A DNA stretch of 64,000 nucleotides from Rhodococcoides fascians A44A (GCF_000760735.1 NZ_JMEX01000003.1:32302-96301); one strand, 5' to 3'. Numbered from the stretch's first letter, positions 51,581 through 61,119 are shown. Notes: generated by a model from the letters alone, not told the origin. Made by a program: numbers and translations.

Positions 51581-53098
51581 TCAGGTCGACGGCATCAACA
51601 GGGCCCGCACGGCGTCGATGGTGTCCGCATCCGCGGGGGTCTTGTCCGGCCGATACCGCAGCACGCGTGCGAATCTCAGTGCCACACCACCCGGATAGCG
51701 GCTACTGGTCTGCGCGCCGTCGAGCTCGATCTCCACGACCAGTTCGGAGTTCAGGTAGACGGTGTGCTCGTCGCGCGATCGCTCGTGCTCGAGAAATTCC
51801 TCGGTCTGCCACTGCAACAACGCATCGGTGAGACCTTTGAACGTCTTACCGACCATGATCGGGTCACCGCCGTCCGGGTCACGCGCTCCCAGATGCAGGT
51901 TGGACAACCACCCGGTGCGTCGCCCGTAGCCCCATTCCGCAGCCAACACGACGAGGTCGAGAGTGTGCTCGGGTTTGACCTTCTGCCAATCCTTTCCCCG
52001 TCGTCCGGCCGCGTAGATCGAGGACAGCGACTTGATCATCACCCCTTCGTGACCGGCGTCCAACGCCGCATCGAAGTGAGCGGCGGCCGAATCCGCGTCG
52101 GGTCGCACCAAGGACGGGATCCGATGTTGCGGAGCCACGCGCTCGAGGGCGTCGAGTCGTCGTTCGAGCGGTTCGTCCAACAGGTCAACTCCGTCGAGGT
52201 GGATACAGTCGAAGAAGTACGGCTGCAAGAGCAATTCGTGTGCGCTCTGCGCGCCGAACCGACTCATCGTCTCCTGGAACGGCCGGGGTCTCCCACCGTC
52301 GGTCAGCGCAAGGGTTTCACCGTCCAACACCACGGACTCACAGGGAAGTGTGCGAATCAGCTCCACCAATTCCGGTACGCCGTCGGTGATCTCGCGCAAC
52401 GTCCTGGTGTAGATGTGCACGTCGTCTCCGAGCTTGTGCACCTGGATCCGTGCACCGTCGAGCTTGTACTCGACGCTCACATCTCCCTCCATGTCCGCCC
52501 AGGCGGACGCCAGCGTCTCCGCCGGCGAGGCGAGCATGGGACGAACCGGCCTTCCGACCTGAAGACCGAAGCCTGCCAGTGCCTCCTCCCCACCGTTCAA
52601 CGCAGCAACTGCGGTCGCGTCGAGACGCCCGGACAACATGAACGCCCGGCGCACCGGCGCCGGATCCAACCCGGCGGCCTTGGCGATCGCATCGGTCATC
52701 ACTCCTTCGAGCGCACCCTGGCGAAGTTCACCCGTCATCAGGCCGACGAGAAACTTCCGTTCCGCCCCGGTCGCCGACGCCCAGAGGTCGACCAGCAGTT
52801 CACGCCGCCGCGCGGCCGAGCCAGGTCCCGACGTCGACGCGACGGCCGTGATGGCGTCGTCGACCTCGCTCACCGTCAGCACACCGTCCGGAGCGGCCGA
52901 GACGTCGATGTCTGCCAGAGTGCGCCACCCGACCCCGATGCGGCCCTGCGGCAGCTCCCCGGACAGCCAGGACACGACGACCCCCACGTCCGCGGACTGC
53001 AGGTCGGCGAGCAGCAGGCGTAGAGCCTCGGTCTTCGCCTTGCGGGAGCGCGTGGCACCGACGGCCGAGGAGGTGTCGATGATTCGAGTGAACAGCAC
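51581..53098 (-). CDS. ligB: ATP-dependent DNA ligase LigB
   Basis: A 505-residue ligase with an N-terminal DNA-binding domain (to about 190), adenylation domain with the nucleotide-accepting Lys in EYKLDGARIQVH, and motifs VLDGETLAL, AGHEGVMIKSL and WQKVKPEHTLDLVVLA. A C-terminal OB-fold follows. Length and start (VLFTRIIDTSSAVGATRSRKAK) match mycobacterial LigB, an accessory ATP-dependent ligase beside the NAD-dependent LigA. GTG 53098 is chosen to match that N-terminus. No repair genes adjoin. Confidence 0.92.
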   Translation of the reverse strand: MLFTRIIDTSSAVGATRSRKAKTEALRLLLADLQSADVGVVVSWLSGELPQGRIGVGWRTLADIDVSAAPDGVLTVSEVDDAITAVASTSGPGSAARRRELLVDLWASATGAERKFLVGLMTGELRQGALEGVMTDAIAKAAGLDPAPVRRAFMLSGRLDATAVAALNGGEEALAGFGLQVGRPVRPMLASPAETLASAWADMEGDVSVEYKLDGARIQVHKLGDDVHIYTRTLREITDGVPELVELIRTLPCESVVLDGETLALTDGGRPRPFQETMSRFGAQSAHELLLQPYFFDCIHLDGVDLLDEPLERRLDALERVAPQHRIPSLVRPDADSAAAHFDAALDAGHEGVMIKSLSSIYAAGRRGKDWQKVKPEHTLDLVVLAAEWGYGRRTGWLSNLHLGARDPDGGDPIMVGKTFKGLTDALLQWQTEEFLEHERSRDEHTVYLNSELVVEIELDGAQTSSRYPGGVALRFARVLRYRPDKTPADADTIDAVRALLMPST

Positions 53099-53167
53099 GT
53101 ACCGAACGTAACCGGAAGGTCGGACACTCAATCCTTCCGCGGCGCGAGCGTGCTCGGTCGACGTGTG

Positions 53168-54709
53168 TCAGCTGAAGCCGAGTACCCGGTCACCCCACGC
53201 CACCCTGGTCTCCCCGTCCGGGTCGTCGACGACGTTGTCCTGGCCGTCGATCACCAATGTGGCACGAGCCGGCTCGGTGTACAGCGGCCAGTGTTTCGCG
53301 CCGTCCAGCGTTGCGGGAACTCCGTGACGCGCGAACGCCGTCCACCGCTTCATCACACGGGCCGAGACGGCCGTCGCAGCTTTGCGGCCACCGAGCCAGA
53401 ACGTCGGGTCGCGGTTCAGGGTGCCGAAGTTGCCGAAGACGTAGGGCAGTTCCGTTGCGTGACCGGCTCCGATCCGCGCGGCTTTCAGCATCGGCGTCGC
53501 GTGGTCGAACCGGTACATCCAGACCGGCGAATGCCTGCTGTGCGCGTCGGCGATCCAGAGGCTGGGCATCTTGAACCCCGCGTCGGTCGACATCGCGAGC
53601 GCCCCGGAGGTCTTCGATCGTTCCGGGTACGCCGACATGATCTCGGCGACGCGGAAAGCAGGCAGTTCCGCGTGGTCGTTCGCGATCGCCCGGAACATCT
53701 CGGACACGGTGTCCGAGGTGACCGGCATCAGCGGCGACTTCATCAACCGGAAGATCGACGCCTCGTCGTTGTTGGTTCCGATGATCAACGGAATTCGGTG
53801 GGCGAACCCTTTCTGGAACGCCGCGACCGGATACCGAGGCACGATGTCGCCGTCGACGACCGGCGCGAGCCCGAGTGTGCCGGGCACCTTCGTCGGGATC
53901 TCGTAACAGAGCGTGTCGCCCGCCTCCACGAGCCGCATGAACTCGATGGTCTTCAGCTCGTGGATTCGATCCGGCGTGACGTCGACGAGTTCGAGGAATC
54001 GTCCCGCCACCTGCGCAGCGCGGTCGGGACCGTACACCGACGTCGCGGGTGCGCTCTGCACTATCGCGCGGTGGAACAACCCCGCGGCCTTCGGCGACGT
54101 CATCAGCGTCGTCACCGACGCGCCACCCGACGATTCACCGAACAGCGTCACGTTCGACGGGTCACCGCCGAACGCGTCGATCGATCGGCGCACCCACTCG
54201 AGCGCCGCGATCATGTCCCGCAAACCAAGATTCGATTCGAACACCGTGTCGTCGGTGGAGAACGAGGACAGGTCGAGGAATCCGAACGCGCCGATCCGAT
54301 AATTGATCGTCACGATCACCAGGTCGCCGACTTCCGCGAGACGCCGACCGTCGTACACCGCCTGAGACGAGGACCCGAGCGAGTAGGCGCCGCCGTGAAT
54401 CCACACCATGACCGGTCGCGGGGTTCCGTCCGGCTCCGGCGCCCACACGTTGAGCGACAGGCAGTCCTCCGACATGGGGATGTCGGGATCGATGGGTACC
54501 GGGTTGTCCAGGCCCTGCGGAGCGACGGACCCGAAGTGCCTGCAGTCCCGCGGCTGTGTCCACGGTTCGACGGGGCGAGGGGATCGAAATCGATGTTCAC
54601 CGTCCGTCGGCGCCGCGTAGGGAATGCCCTTCCACGCGTGGACCGACCCGTCCTGATGGCCGATCACATCGCCGTCGGGCGTGCGCACCTGGCATGTCGT
54701 CTCGCTCAT
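53168..54709 (-). CDS. Type B carboxylesterase
   Basis: A 513-residue alpha/beta hydrolase. The nucleophile is in the TLFGESSGGAS elbow (G-E-S-x-G). The oxyanion motif is VWIHGGAYSLGSSSQAVYDG, and EDCLSLNVWAPE is the conserved type B signature. The catalytic Glu lies around GTNNDEASIF, and the His is in the C-terminal GAGHATELPYVFG. No signal peptide is seen, so it is cytoplasmic. The substrate range is probably broad (carboxylic esters). It is a single gene, 70 bp from ligB. Confidence 0.9.
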   Translation of the reverse strand: MSETTCQVRTPDGDVIGHQDGSVHAWKGIPYAAPTDGEHRFRSPRPVEPWTQPRDCRHFGSVAPQGLDNPVPIDPDIPMSEDCLSLNVWAPEPDGTPRPVMVWIHGGAYSLGSSSQAVYDGRRLAEVGDLVIVTINYRIGAFGFLDLSSFSTDDTVFESNLGLRDMIAALEWVRRSIDAFGGDPSNVTLFGESSGGASVTTLMTSPKAAGLFHRAIVQSAPATSVYGPDRAAQVAGRFLELVDVTPDRIHELKTIEFMRLVEAGDTLCYEIPTKVPGTLGLAPVVDGDIVPRYPVAAFQKGFAHRIPLIIGTNNDEASIFRLMKSPLMPVTSDTVSEMFRAIANDHAELPAFRVAEIMSAYPERSKTSGALAMSTDAGFKMPSLWIADAHSRHSPVWMYRFDHATPMLKAARIGAGHATELPYVFGNFGTLNRDPTFWLGGRKAATAVSARVMKRWTAFARHGVPATLDGAKHWPLYTEPARATLVIDGQDNVVDDPDGETRVAWGDRVLGFS

Positions 54710-54805
54710 GGCCCCTCCTACGATCTACCGGCGTTCGCCAACGTACCAACTCCCCGTCGGCGCGGATCGTCGTTCATGTCCGCGACGTTCTTTATGCTGA
54801 GCCGT

Positions 54806-55453
54806 ATGACGCGGGTTCGGATCTACGCTGGTGCAGCGTGCGGGCTTGCCGCCGTCCTCCTGTCCGGGTGCAGCACGCAGTCGTCGGGGAACGCAACGGC
54901 GCCCCTCGCGACGGTGGACACCGATCCGCCGTCGGTGATCCGGACGACCACACCCCCGGCCACGACAACTCCCGCGCAGACGACCACTCTGCCGTCGACC
55001 ACTCTGCCGACGACGAACTCGACCACTACGCCCGCAGTCGCCGACCCCGCTCGCTACGAGGGGCTCAGCGGTTTCTACTACTTCACCTCCCCTACCGGGA
55101 AATTCGAATGCGCCGTGTTCATCACCGATGCGTCGGTCGCCGGCTGTCACGGCGAGTTCCCGCCCACTGCTCCCCGGGTCGAGGGCAGCGGCGCTCCGGA
55201 TTCTCGAGTGGCTCCCAACACGATCGAGCTGACGGCCGGCACCGCGGCGCGATTCCTGAGCTCCGGTGACCCTCGGTTCCATCGGTTCGACGCCATCGCC
55301 ACTCCGCTCCCCTACGGTGAAACGCTCTCGATACCCGGGTCGGGTACGTCGAACGGCATCACGTGCAGGGTCGACGAGCTCGCCGGGGTCTCCTGCACCG
55401 ACCAGGTAGGGCATGGTTTCACCGTGTCCGACACGGCGTTCGAGTTGAAGTGA
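54806..55453 (+). CDS. Putative lipoprotein with a Thr/Pro-rich linker
   Basis: A 215-residue lipoprotein. MTRVRIYAGAACGLAAVLLSGC ends in a lipobox at residue 22. Residues 40-78 are Thr/Pro-rich (TTTPPATTTPAQTTTLPSTT type), a flexible and possibly glycosylated stalk. The C-terminal 135 residues contain YYFTSPTGKFECAVFIT and two cysteine pairs, forming a compact disulphide domain seen in several mycobacterial envelope proteins. ATG 54806 gives the proper signal peptide. Function unknown. Confidence 0.8.
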   Translation: MTRVRIYAGAACGLAAVLLSGCSTQSSGNATAPLATVDTDPPSVIRTTTPPATTTPAQTTTLPSTTLPTTNSTTTPAVADPARYEGLSGFYYFTSPTGKFECAVFITDASVAGCHGEFPPTAPRVEGSGAPDSRVAPNTIELTAGTAARFLSSGDPRFHRFDAIATPLPYGETLSIPGSGTSNGITCRVDELAGVSCTDQVGHGFTVSDTAFELK

Positions 55454-55574
55454 CCGGTGTGTTTCGCAGTGCGAACGACCGGGCATAAGCTGACAGCCGT
55501 ACGGCGAGACCGCCGCACGATCATCTGTCGCGGCCGAGAGCACTGAGCTCTCCGACCGGGAAGGAGTTTTCCCG

Positions 55575-56969
55575 ATGTCCACCACGCCGACTCGACGCAA
55601 CGCCAAAGTCATAGGCGTCAGCGTCGCCGCCGCGGTCGGCGGCTTCCTGTTCGGTTTCGACAGCTCCGTGATCAACGGGGCCGTCGACGCCATCGAAGGC
55701 CGTTTCTCACTTGGCTCGTTCACCACCGGCTTCGTCGTCGCCATCGCGCTGATCGGGTGCGCCGTCGGCGCCTGGTTCGCGGGCTCGCTCGCCGATCGAT
55801 GGGGCCGCAAGAAAGTGATGGTGCTGGGCTCGGCCCTGTTCACCATCTCCTCGCTGGGATCGGGCCTCGCCTTCAGCGTCCCCGACCTGATCCTGTGGCG
55901 CATCCTCGGCGGCCTCGGTATCGGTATCGCCTCCGTCATCGCGCCCGCCTACATCGCCGAGATCGCTCCCGCGAAATGGCGCGGAAGTCTGGCGTCACTG
56001 CAGCAACTCGCCATCACCCTCGGGATTTTCGCCGCCCTTCTCTCCGACGCCCTGCTGCAGGGCGCCGCGGACGGTGCGTCCAACGACCTCTGGCTCGGTC
56101 AGGAAGCCTGGCGCTGGATGTTCCTCGTCGGCGTCGTACCGGCCCTGATCTACGGCCTGCTCGCAGTCACCATCCCCGAGTCACCTCGCTACCTCGTCGG
56201 CAAGCACCTCGACCAGGAAGCTGCCGACATCCTCGCCAACATCACCGGTGAACTGCATCCCGACGAGCGAGTCCACGAAATCCGCCTCACTCTCCGCAAG
56301 GAGGAGAAGGCCTCGTTCGCCGACATCCGCGGCCCCAAGTTCGGGCTTCAGCCGATCGTGTGGGTCGGCATCGTCATGGCCGTCCTGCAACAGTTCGTCG
56401 GCATCAACGCGATCTTCTACTACTCGACGACGCTGTGGAAGTCCGTCGGCTTCACCGAGGACCAGTCGTTCACGACGTCGGTCATCACCTCGATCATCAA
56501 CGTCACGATGACCTTCGTGGCCATTCTGTTCGTCGACCGAATCGGCCGACGCAAACTGCTCCTGGGTGGTTCCGTCGGCATGTTCGTCGGCCTGCTGATG
56601 GCAGCGATCTCGTTCTCCCAACAGATCGGCAGTGGCGACGACGTGTCCCTCCCGAGCCCGTGGGGTGCCGTCGCGTTGGTCGGAGCGAACCTGTTCGTGA
56701 TCTTCTTCGCGGCGACGTGGGGACCCATCATGTGGGTTCTTCTCGGCGAGATGTTCCCCAACCGTATGCGCGCCGTCGCCCTCGGAATCGGAACCGCCGC
56801 GAACTGGCTGGCCAATTTCGCTGTCACACTTGCCTTCCCGCCGCTCACCCAAGCGATCGGCCTGTGGGCGATCTACGGATTCTTCGCCGTCATGGCGGCA
56901 GTCTCGTTCTTCTTCGTCAAATCGAAGATTCCCGAGACCAACGGCAAGGAGCTCGAGGACATGCAGTAA
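55575..56969 (+). CDS. Sugar porter (MFS, GlcP/XylE-like)
   Basis: A 464-residue, 12-helix sugar:proton symporter. Signatures are GGFLFGFDSSVINGA in helix 1, GSLADRWGRKKVMVLG in loop 2-3, VTIPESPRYLVGK at mid-protein, QQFVGINAIFYYST in helix 7 and the C-terminal KIPETNGKELEDMQ. These residues match glucose/xylose/galactose porters. AAGGAG lies 8 bases upstream of ATG 55575. A terminator hairpin follows. The exact sugar is not resolved. Confidence 0.92.
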   Translation: MSTTPTRRNAKVIGVSVAAAVGGFLFGFDSSVINGAVDAIEGRFSLGSFTTGFVVAIALIGCAVGAWFAGSLADRWGRKKVMVLGSALFTISSLGSGLAFSVPDLILWRILGGLGIGIASVIAPAYIAEIAPAKWRGSLASLQQLAITLGIFAALLSDALLQGAADGASNDLWLGQEAWRWMFLVGVVPALIYGLLAVTIPESPRYLVGKHLDQEAADILANITGELHPDERVHEIRLTLRKEEKASFADIRGPKFGLQPIVWVGIVMAVLQQFVGINAIFYYSTTLWKSVGFTEDQSFTTSVITSIINVTMTFVAILFVDRIGRRKLLLGGSVGMFVGLLMAAISFSQQIGSGDDVSLPSPWGAVALVGANLFVIFFAATWGPIMWVLLGEMFPNRMRAVALGIGTAANWLANFAVTLAFPPLTQAIGLWAIYGFFAVMAAVSFFFVKSKIPETNGKELEDMQ

Positions 56970-56972
56970 CGG

Positions 56973-57002
56973 ATCGCCGACGAGAGTGCTAGGGTCGGCG
57001 AT
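56973..57002 (+). terminator. Terminator of the sugar porter gene
   Basis: ATCGCCGAC pairs perfectly with GTCGGCGAT over 9 bp with a 12-nt loop, 3 bp after the porter stop. No U-tract. It separates the porter from the riboswitch that begins just downstream. Confidence 0.55.
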
Positions 57003-57006
57003 GTTC

Positions 57007-57088
57007 TGACACGGGGTGCGTCCGTACATGCGGATGCTGAGATCACACCCGTCGAACCTGATGCAGGTAATGCTGACGAAGGGATGTC
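57007..57088 (+). promoter_or_regulatory. TPP riboswitch (THI element)
   Basis: The conserved ACGGGGTGC, GCTGAGATCACACCCG, GAACCTGATGCAGGTAATGC and CGAAGGGA blocks appear in order, the complete core of the thiamine pyrophosphate aptamer. The aptamer ends 6 bp before the tenA ATG, with the ribosome-binding region (GGGATGTCAAGGCG) within or next to it. TPP binding therefore most likely blocks translation initiation. It controls the tenA-thiYXZ operon. Confidence 0.95.
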
Positions 57089-57094
57089 AAGGCG

Positions 57095-57823
57095 ATGACA
57101 ACGCCTGTGCACTCGGTGCACTCGGAAAAACCCGGCGATTCCGGTCGCTACACGGATAACCTGTGGGACGCGACGGCGGATCTGCGCGCCGCGATCGACG
57201 ATCTCGAGTTCCTCGAGCTCCTCGGTGACGGCACGCTTCCGCTGGACGCGTTCCGCACGTACATCGCCCAGGACGAGCTCTACCTGGCCGGATACGCCAA
57301 AGCCCTGTCCATCCTGGCGTCGAGAGCGCCGGACACGCAGACCGCGGCGTTCTGGGCGTCGTCTGCGGCAGGTGCCGTCGCCGAAGCGTCACTTCATGCG
57401 TCGCTGCTGTCCAGCGACGCGCTACCGAGCCCCGGTGCCGAGATCGAACATTCACCGGCGTGCCTCGGCTACGTCTCGTACCTCGTCGCCACCGCCGCGA
57501 CCGAGCCCTACGCAGTCGCGGCCGCGGCCGTACTTCCGTGCTACTGGATCTATGCCGACGTGGCAGTTCGCTTGTCGCTCGCGGCACGGGAAGTACTGCA
57601 GCGCGATCCCGAACACCCCTATGCACGGTGGGTGTCCACGTACGATTCCGACGAGTTCCGCACGCTCGTCGACGGCGCCCGCGCCCTCGTCGACGACGCG
57701 GCTGCTGCGGCGACGGACGTGCAGCGCCGCGCCATGACGCAGGCGTTTCGCATCGCCACCCGGTACGAACTGATGTTCTGGGACACCGCACTTCACCCGA
57801 CGCCGTGGCCGGTGGCACGATGA
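57095..57823 (+). CDS. tenA: TenA/thiaminase II family aminopyrimidine aminohydrolase
   Basis: A 242-residue TenA-fold protein. D60 in IAQDELYLAGY, C149 in LPCYWIYADV and a C-terminal Glu in RYELMFWDTAL occupy the catalytic positions. SPACLGYVSYL is a conserved family block. TenA deaminates the aminopyrimidine part of degraded thiamine to HMP for salvage. It is the first gene after the TPP riboswitch and overlaps the binding-protein gene by ATGA. Confidence 0.92.
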   Translation: MTTPVHSVHSEKPGDSGRYTDNLWDATADLRAAIDDLEFLELLGDGTLPLDAFRTYIAQDELYLAGYAKALSILASRAPDTQTAAFWASSAAGAVAEASLHASLLSSDALPSPGAEIEHSPACLGYVSYLVATAATEPYAVAAAAVLPCYWIYADVAVRLSLAAREVLQRDPEHPYARWVSTYDSDEFRTLVDGARALVDDAAAAATDVQRRAMTQAFRIATRYELMFWDTALHPTPWPVAR

Positions 57824-58821
57824 AACGTCTCCTCGCCCTTGCGTGCGCCGCGATCTCCGTGGCGGGCCTGACCTCGTGCGCGCAAACGAACGATTCGGAC
57901 ACCATCAGGTTCGCGCTCGACTGGACACCCAACACCAATCACACCGGCTTGTACGTTGCCCTCCAGGAGGGCTACTTCGCGGACGCAGGGTTGAACGTAG
58001 AGGTGTTGCCGTACAACAACACATCGTCGGACACCCTCGTCGATTCCGGTAACGCGGAGTTCGGGATCAGCACGCAGAGCTCCACCGTCTTCGCGAAAGC
58101 CGCCGGTGCGCAGATCGTTTCGGTGCTCGCCCCCCTGCAACACTGGGCGACGGCAATCGGTGTCCGCGCAGACCGCGACGACATTCCGAGCCCCAAGGCA
58201 TTGGACGGCAAGGTGTACGCCGGCTTCGGCGACACAGGTGAGCAGGCAGGCCTACGACAGGTCATCCAGAACGACGGTGGTAGAGGCGAGTACGAGACCG
58301 TGGTGCTGGGGACGTCGGCGTACGAAGCCGTGTACTCCGGTACCGCGGACTTCACCGTCTCCTATCTCGCATGGGAAGGCATCGAAGCCGAGCACAGCGG
58401 GACCCCGATGAAGTACTTCGAGAACACCGACTACGCGTTCCCCGACGCGTACGCCATCACCATCAGCGGCAACGAGAACTGGCTGGCCGACAACCCCGAT
58501 GAAGCCGGGAAATTCGTCCAGGCACTGCAACGCGGGTACCAGCTTGCGGCCGACGACCCCGATCGCGCCGCCCAGGACGTCATCGACGCCAACCCGGGAA
58601 CCTTCACGGACGAATCGTTGGTCTTCGAGAGCCAACGAATGTTGGCGGACAAGTACATGCGCACCGACGACGGCACGGTCGGTACGCAGAACCTCGACAA
58701 GTGGACCGAGTACTCGAAGTTCTTGTACGACAACGGGGTTCTGGTGGACGAGAACGGCGCGCCGCTCTCGTCCGAGCCCGACTGGTCCACGTACTTCACC
58801 GACGAGTACGTCGGCGAATGA
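57820..58821 (+). CDS. thiY: ThiY-like pyrimidine-precursor-binding lipoprotein
   Basis: A 333-residue NMT1/THI5-like binding protein. Signal peptide and lipobox GLTSC end at residue 20. The mature start IRFALDWTPNTNHTGLYVALQEGYF and DSGNAEFGISTQ are hallmarks of the ThiY/NMT1 family. The ligand is probably formylaminopyrimidine, HMP or a related thiamine fragment. It is coupled to tenA upstream and to the permease downstream by ATGA overlaps, within a TPP-regulated operon. Confidence 0.92.
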   Translation: MKRLLALACAAISVAGLTSCAQTNDSDTIRFALDWTPNTNHTGLYVALQEGYFADAGLNVEVLPYNNTSSDTLVDSGNAEFGISTQSSTVFAKAAGAQIVSVLAPLQHWATAIGVRADRDDIPSPKALDGKVYAGFGDTGEQAGLRQVIQNDGGRGEYETVVLGTSAYEAVYSGTADFTVSYLAWEGIEAEHSGTPMKYFENTDYAFPDAYAITISGNENWLADNPDEAGKFVQALQRGYQLAADDPDRAAQDVIDANPGTFTDESLVFESQRMLADKYMRTDDGTVGTQNLDKWTEYSKFLYDNGVLVDENGAPLSSEPDWSTYFTDEYVGE

Positions 58822-59684
58822 CTGCCTCGGCGATCGGCGACGCGTCTTCCGAGGCGTCTCCGGCCGCACGCGGTGTCCGGCGATGGCCGACTGCCGGAGC
58901 GGACGGGCGGGCTCTTGTTCGCTGGGCCCTGCCGTCGGCAACCATCGTCGTCGTCCTCGTCGCGGTGTGGCAGATCTACGTCACCGTCAGTGGAATTCGG
59001 CCTCAGGTACTTCCCTCACCCACGCGAATCCTGAGTCAGGGATGGGCGCATCGAGACGCGATCGCGGCCAATGCTGCAGCGACACTGCAGGTCACGGTCA
59101 TCGGTTTCACCGTATCCTGCGTCGTCGCCTGGATTCTCGCTGTCGCCGTCGACTTCTCGCCCTGGCTGCGTCGAGCAGTCGTTCCGTTGTTCGTGGTGTC
59201 GCAGACACTGCCGATCATCGCGATCGCGCCCCTGCTGATCATCTGGTTCGGGTTCGGCTTGCTTCCGAAAATCCTCGTCATTGCGTTGGCGACCTTCTTT
59301 CCCATGGCAATCGGCCTGATCGAGGGCTTCGCCTCGGCCGATCGCGACGCCCGAGCGCTGCTGTCGAGCATGGGAGCCGGCCGCTGGCAGCAGTTCAGAT
59401 ACGTGCGTCTACCGTCGGCGATGCCGCGGTTCTTCACCTCGCTCCGAATCGGCATCACCTACGCCGTCGTCGGTGCGATCTTCGCGGAATATGCCGGTGC
59501 GAGCGCGGGCCTCGGCATCTACATGAGCCAGCAGAAGAACTCGTTTCGTACCGATCTGGTGCTCGCTGCCGTCCTCGTCACCGCCGTCATCAGCGTCCTG
59601 CTCTTCTTGCTGACGTACGTCGTCGAGAGACTGTTCATACCCTGGGCTCGCGACGAACGGGGACGAGAGGAACAGCCGCGATGA
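58818..59684 (+). CDS. thiX: ThiX-like ABC permease
   Basis: A 288-residue inner-membrane permease. After about 35 cytoplasmic residues there are six predicted segments (LPSATIVVVLVAVWQIYVTV first). The EAA loop is SADRDARALLSSMGAGRWQQF. It resembles permeases of the SsuC/TauC/ThiX group. ATGA overlaps link it to thiY and to the ATPase gene, so the complex is made together. Confidence 0.9.
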   Translation: MTASAIGDASSEASPAARGVRRWPTAGADGRALVRWALPSATIVVVLVAVWQIYVTVSGIRPQVLPSPTRILSQGWAHRDAIAANAAATLQVTVIGFTVSCVVAWILAVAVDFSPWLRRAVVPLFVVSQTLPIIAIAPLLIIWFGFGLLPKILVIALATFFPMAIGLIEGFASADRDARALLSSMGAGRWQQFRYVRLPSAMPRFFTSLRIGITYAVVGAIFAEYAGASAGLGIYMSQQKNSFRTDLVLAAVLVTAVISVLLFLLTYVVERLFIPWARDERGREEQPR

Positions 59685-60424
59685 GCAGAGTGCACGTGGC
59701 AGGCCTGACGAAGTCCTACGGCAACCGCACGATCCTGGACGGCATCGACTTCGACGTCGAACCCGGTGAATTCGTGTCGGTGATCGGCCCGAGCGGATCC
59801 GGCAAGAGCACCATCTTCAACATGGTGGCCGGCCTCGACTCGCCGGACGGGGGTGTCGTCGAAGCACCCCGCAGTGCCTACATGCCGCAGAAAGACCTGC
59901 TGTTCCCCTGGCGGTCGGTGCTGGACAACACGACCCTCGGCCTCGAGGTGCAGGGCGTTCCGAAGAAAGAGGCGCGTACCCGGGCTCGGGAGCTGTTCGA
60001 CGTCTTCGGACTCGCTGGGTACGAGAACGCTCGGCCCTCGGAGATGTCCGGGGGAATGCGCCAGCGCGCCGCACTCCTCCGGACCGTCGTTCAAGGCCAC
60101 GACCTACTCCTGCTCGACGAACCGTTCGGCGCGTTGGACTCGCTGACCCGAACAGACATGCAGGAATGGTTGCAGGACGTCTGGCTTCGCTACCGCTGGA
60201 CGGTACTGATGATCACGCACGACATCCGAGAGGCCGTGTACCTCTCGGATCGCGTGGTGGTTCTGTCCGACAAACCGGCCCATGTCCGACGCCAAGTCGC
60301 CGTTCCCCTGCCGAGGCCACGTGAGCCGATGGTCGTAACGACACCCGAATTCGCTGCCGTCGAGTCGGAACTGATCGACGTACTCGTCAGCGCACGTCGG
60401 TCACGAACCCAGTCGGGACGCTAG
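59681..60424 (+). CDS. thiZ: ThiZ-like ABC ATPase
   Basis: A 247-residue ATPase. Walker A is GPSGSGKST, the Q-loop is YMPQKDLLFPW, the signature MSGGMRQRAALLR, Walker B LLLLDEPFGALD and the switch His is ITHDIREA. Length and the MPQKDLLFPW block suit the SsuB/ThiZ class. It powers precursor uptake with ThiX. The last 24 bp overlap the convergent azoreductase gene. Confidence 0.9.
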   Translation: MSRVHVAGLTKSYGNRTILDGIDFDVEPGEFVSVIGPSGSGKSTIFNMVAGLDSPDGGVVEAPRSAYMPQKDLLFPWRSVLDNTTLGLEVQGVPKKEARTRARELFDVFGLAGYENARPSEMSGGMRQRAALLRTVVQGHDLLLLDEPFGALDSLTRTDMQEWLQDVWLRYRWTVLMITHDIREAVYLSDRVVVLSDKPAHVRRQVAVPLPRPREPMVVTTPEFAAVESELIDVLVSARRSRTQSGR

Positions 60425-61045
60425 AGCTGCCACTGCGGATCGTGCGTCCGCGAGGCTCGCTTCCGCCTGCGGAGTCAACGCCGCCATCGCCGGAACCCGG
60501 GAGGCGAGCGTCAGGTCCACGGTCACGACGAAGACTTCCATCCCCAACGCCACACCGAGCACCTGCTGCAACTGCGGCACCGTGTGATCGGCACCGAAGT
60601 CCGGCGTTCCCGGGCCGTACTGGTTGCCTCGCGACGACACCACAACAACCGGCTTGCCTTCGAGAGGCCGAGTCGGCGCGTCGAACGGCACGGTGATGCC
60701 CGGAACGTGGATGTAATCGATCCACGCTTTGAGTGTCGACGGAACGGACCAGTTGTACATCGGCGCACCGACGAGAAGCACATCCGCGGACACCAACTCG
60801 TCGATCAGTTCCTTCTGCAACGCCTCCGCCTCCGGCGGCGCAATCTCGTCCGAAGTTCTCAGATGCGGCGCCCAGTGCAACGCGGACGTCGGCAGATGAG
60901 GCGGCGGATTGCGATGCAGATCCCGATAGATCACAGAATGATCGGCACCGAGCGAATGCCAGGTGTCCGAAAAATGTGCGGTCACCGCTCGACTCACGGA
61001 CGCAACAGGATCAGCGGAAGAATCTAAATGCAACAACTGCGGCAC
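60401..61045 (-). CDS. FMN-dependent NADH-azoreductase family protein
   Basis: A 214-residue flavodoxin-fold quinone/azo reductase (AzoR-type). HLDSSADPVASVSRAV binds FMN phosphate, and APMYNWSVPSTLKAWIDYI is the family signature, followed by SSRGNQYGPG. It transfers two electrons from NAD(P)H to quinones or azo dyes. AAGGAG at 61056-61051 sets the start at GTG 61045 (5-base spacing); GTG 61051 would lie on the ribosome-binding site itself. A palindrome directly upstream may be an operator. Confidence 0.88.
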   Translation of the reverse strand: MPQLLHLDSSADPVASVSRAVTAHFSDTWHSLGADHSVIYRDLHRNPPPHLPTSALHWAPHLRTSDEIAPPEAEALQKELIDELVSADVLLVGAPMYNWSVPSTLKAWIDYIHVPGITVPFDAPTRPLEGKPVVVVSSRGNQYGPGTPDFGADHTVPQLQQVLGVALGMEVFVVTVDLTLASRVPAMAALTPQAEASLADARSAVAALASRLGS

Positions 61046-61055
61046 GGACACTCCT

Positions 61056-61074
61056 TCTAGTAGCGGTAACTAGA
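61056..61074. promoter_or_regulatory. Palindrome upstream of the azoreductase gene
   Basis: TCTAGT and ACTAGA are perfect arms with a 7-bp gap, next to the ribosome-binding site of the leftward azoreductase gene and 46 bp before the HTH gene. It could control either. It resembles operators of redox-sensing HxlR/MarR regulators only in general form. Confidence 0.4.
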
Positions 61075-61119
61075 GAATATGCCCAGCATGGGAGTAGAGC
61101 CTGCAGATAGGCTCGAGGT

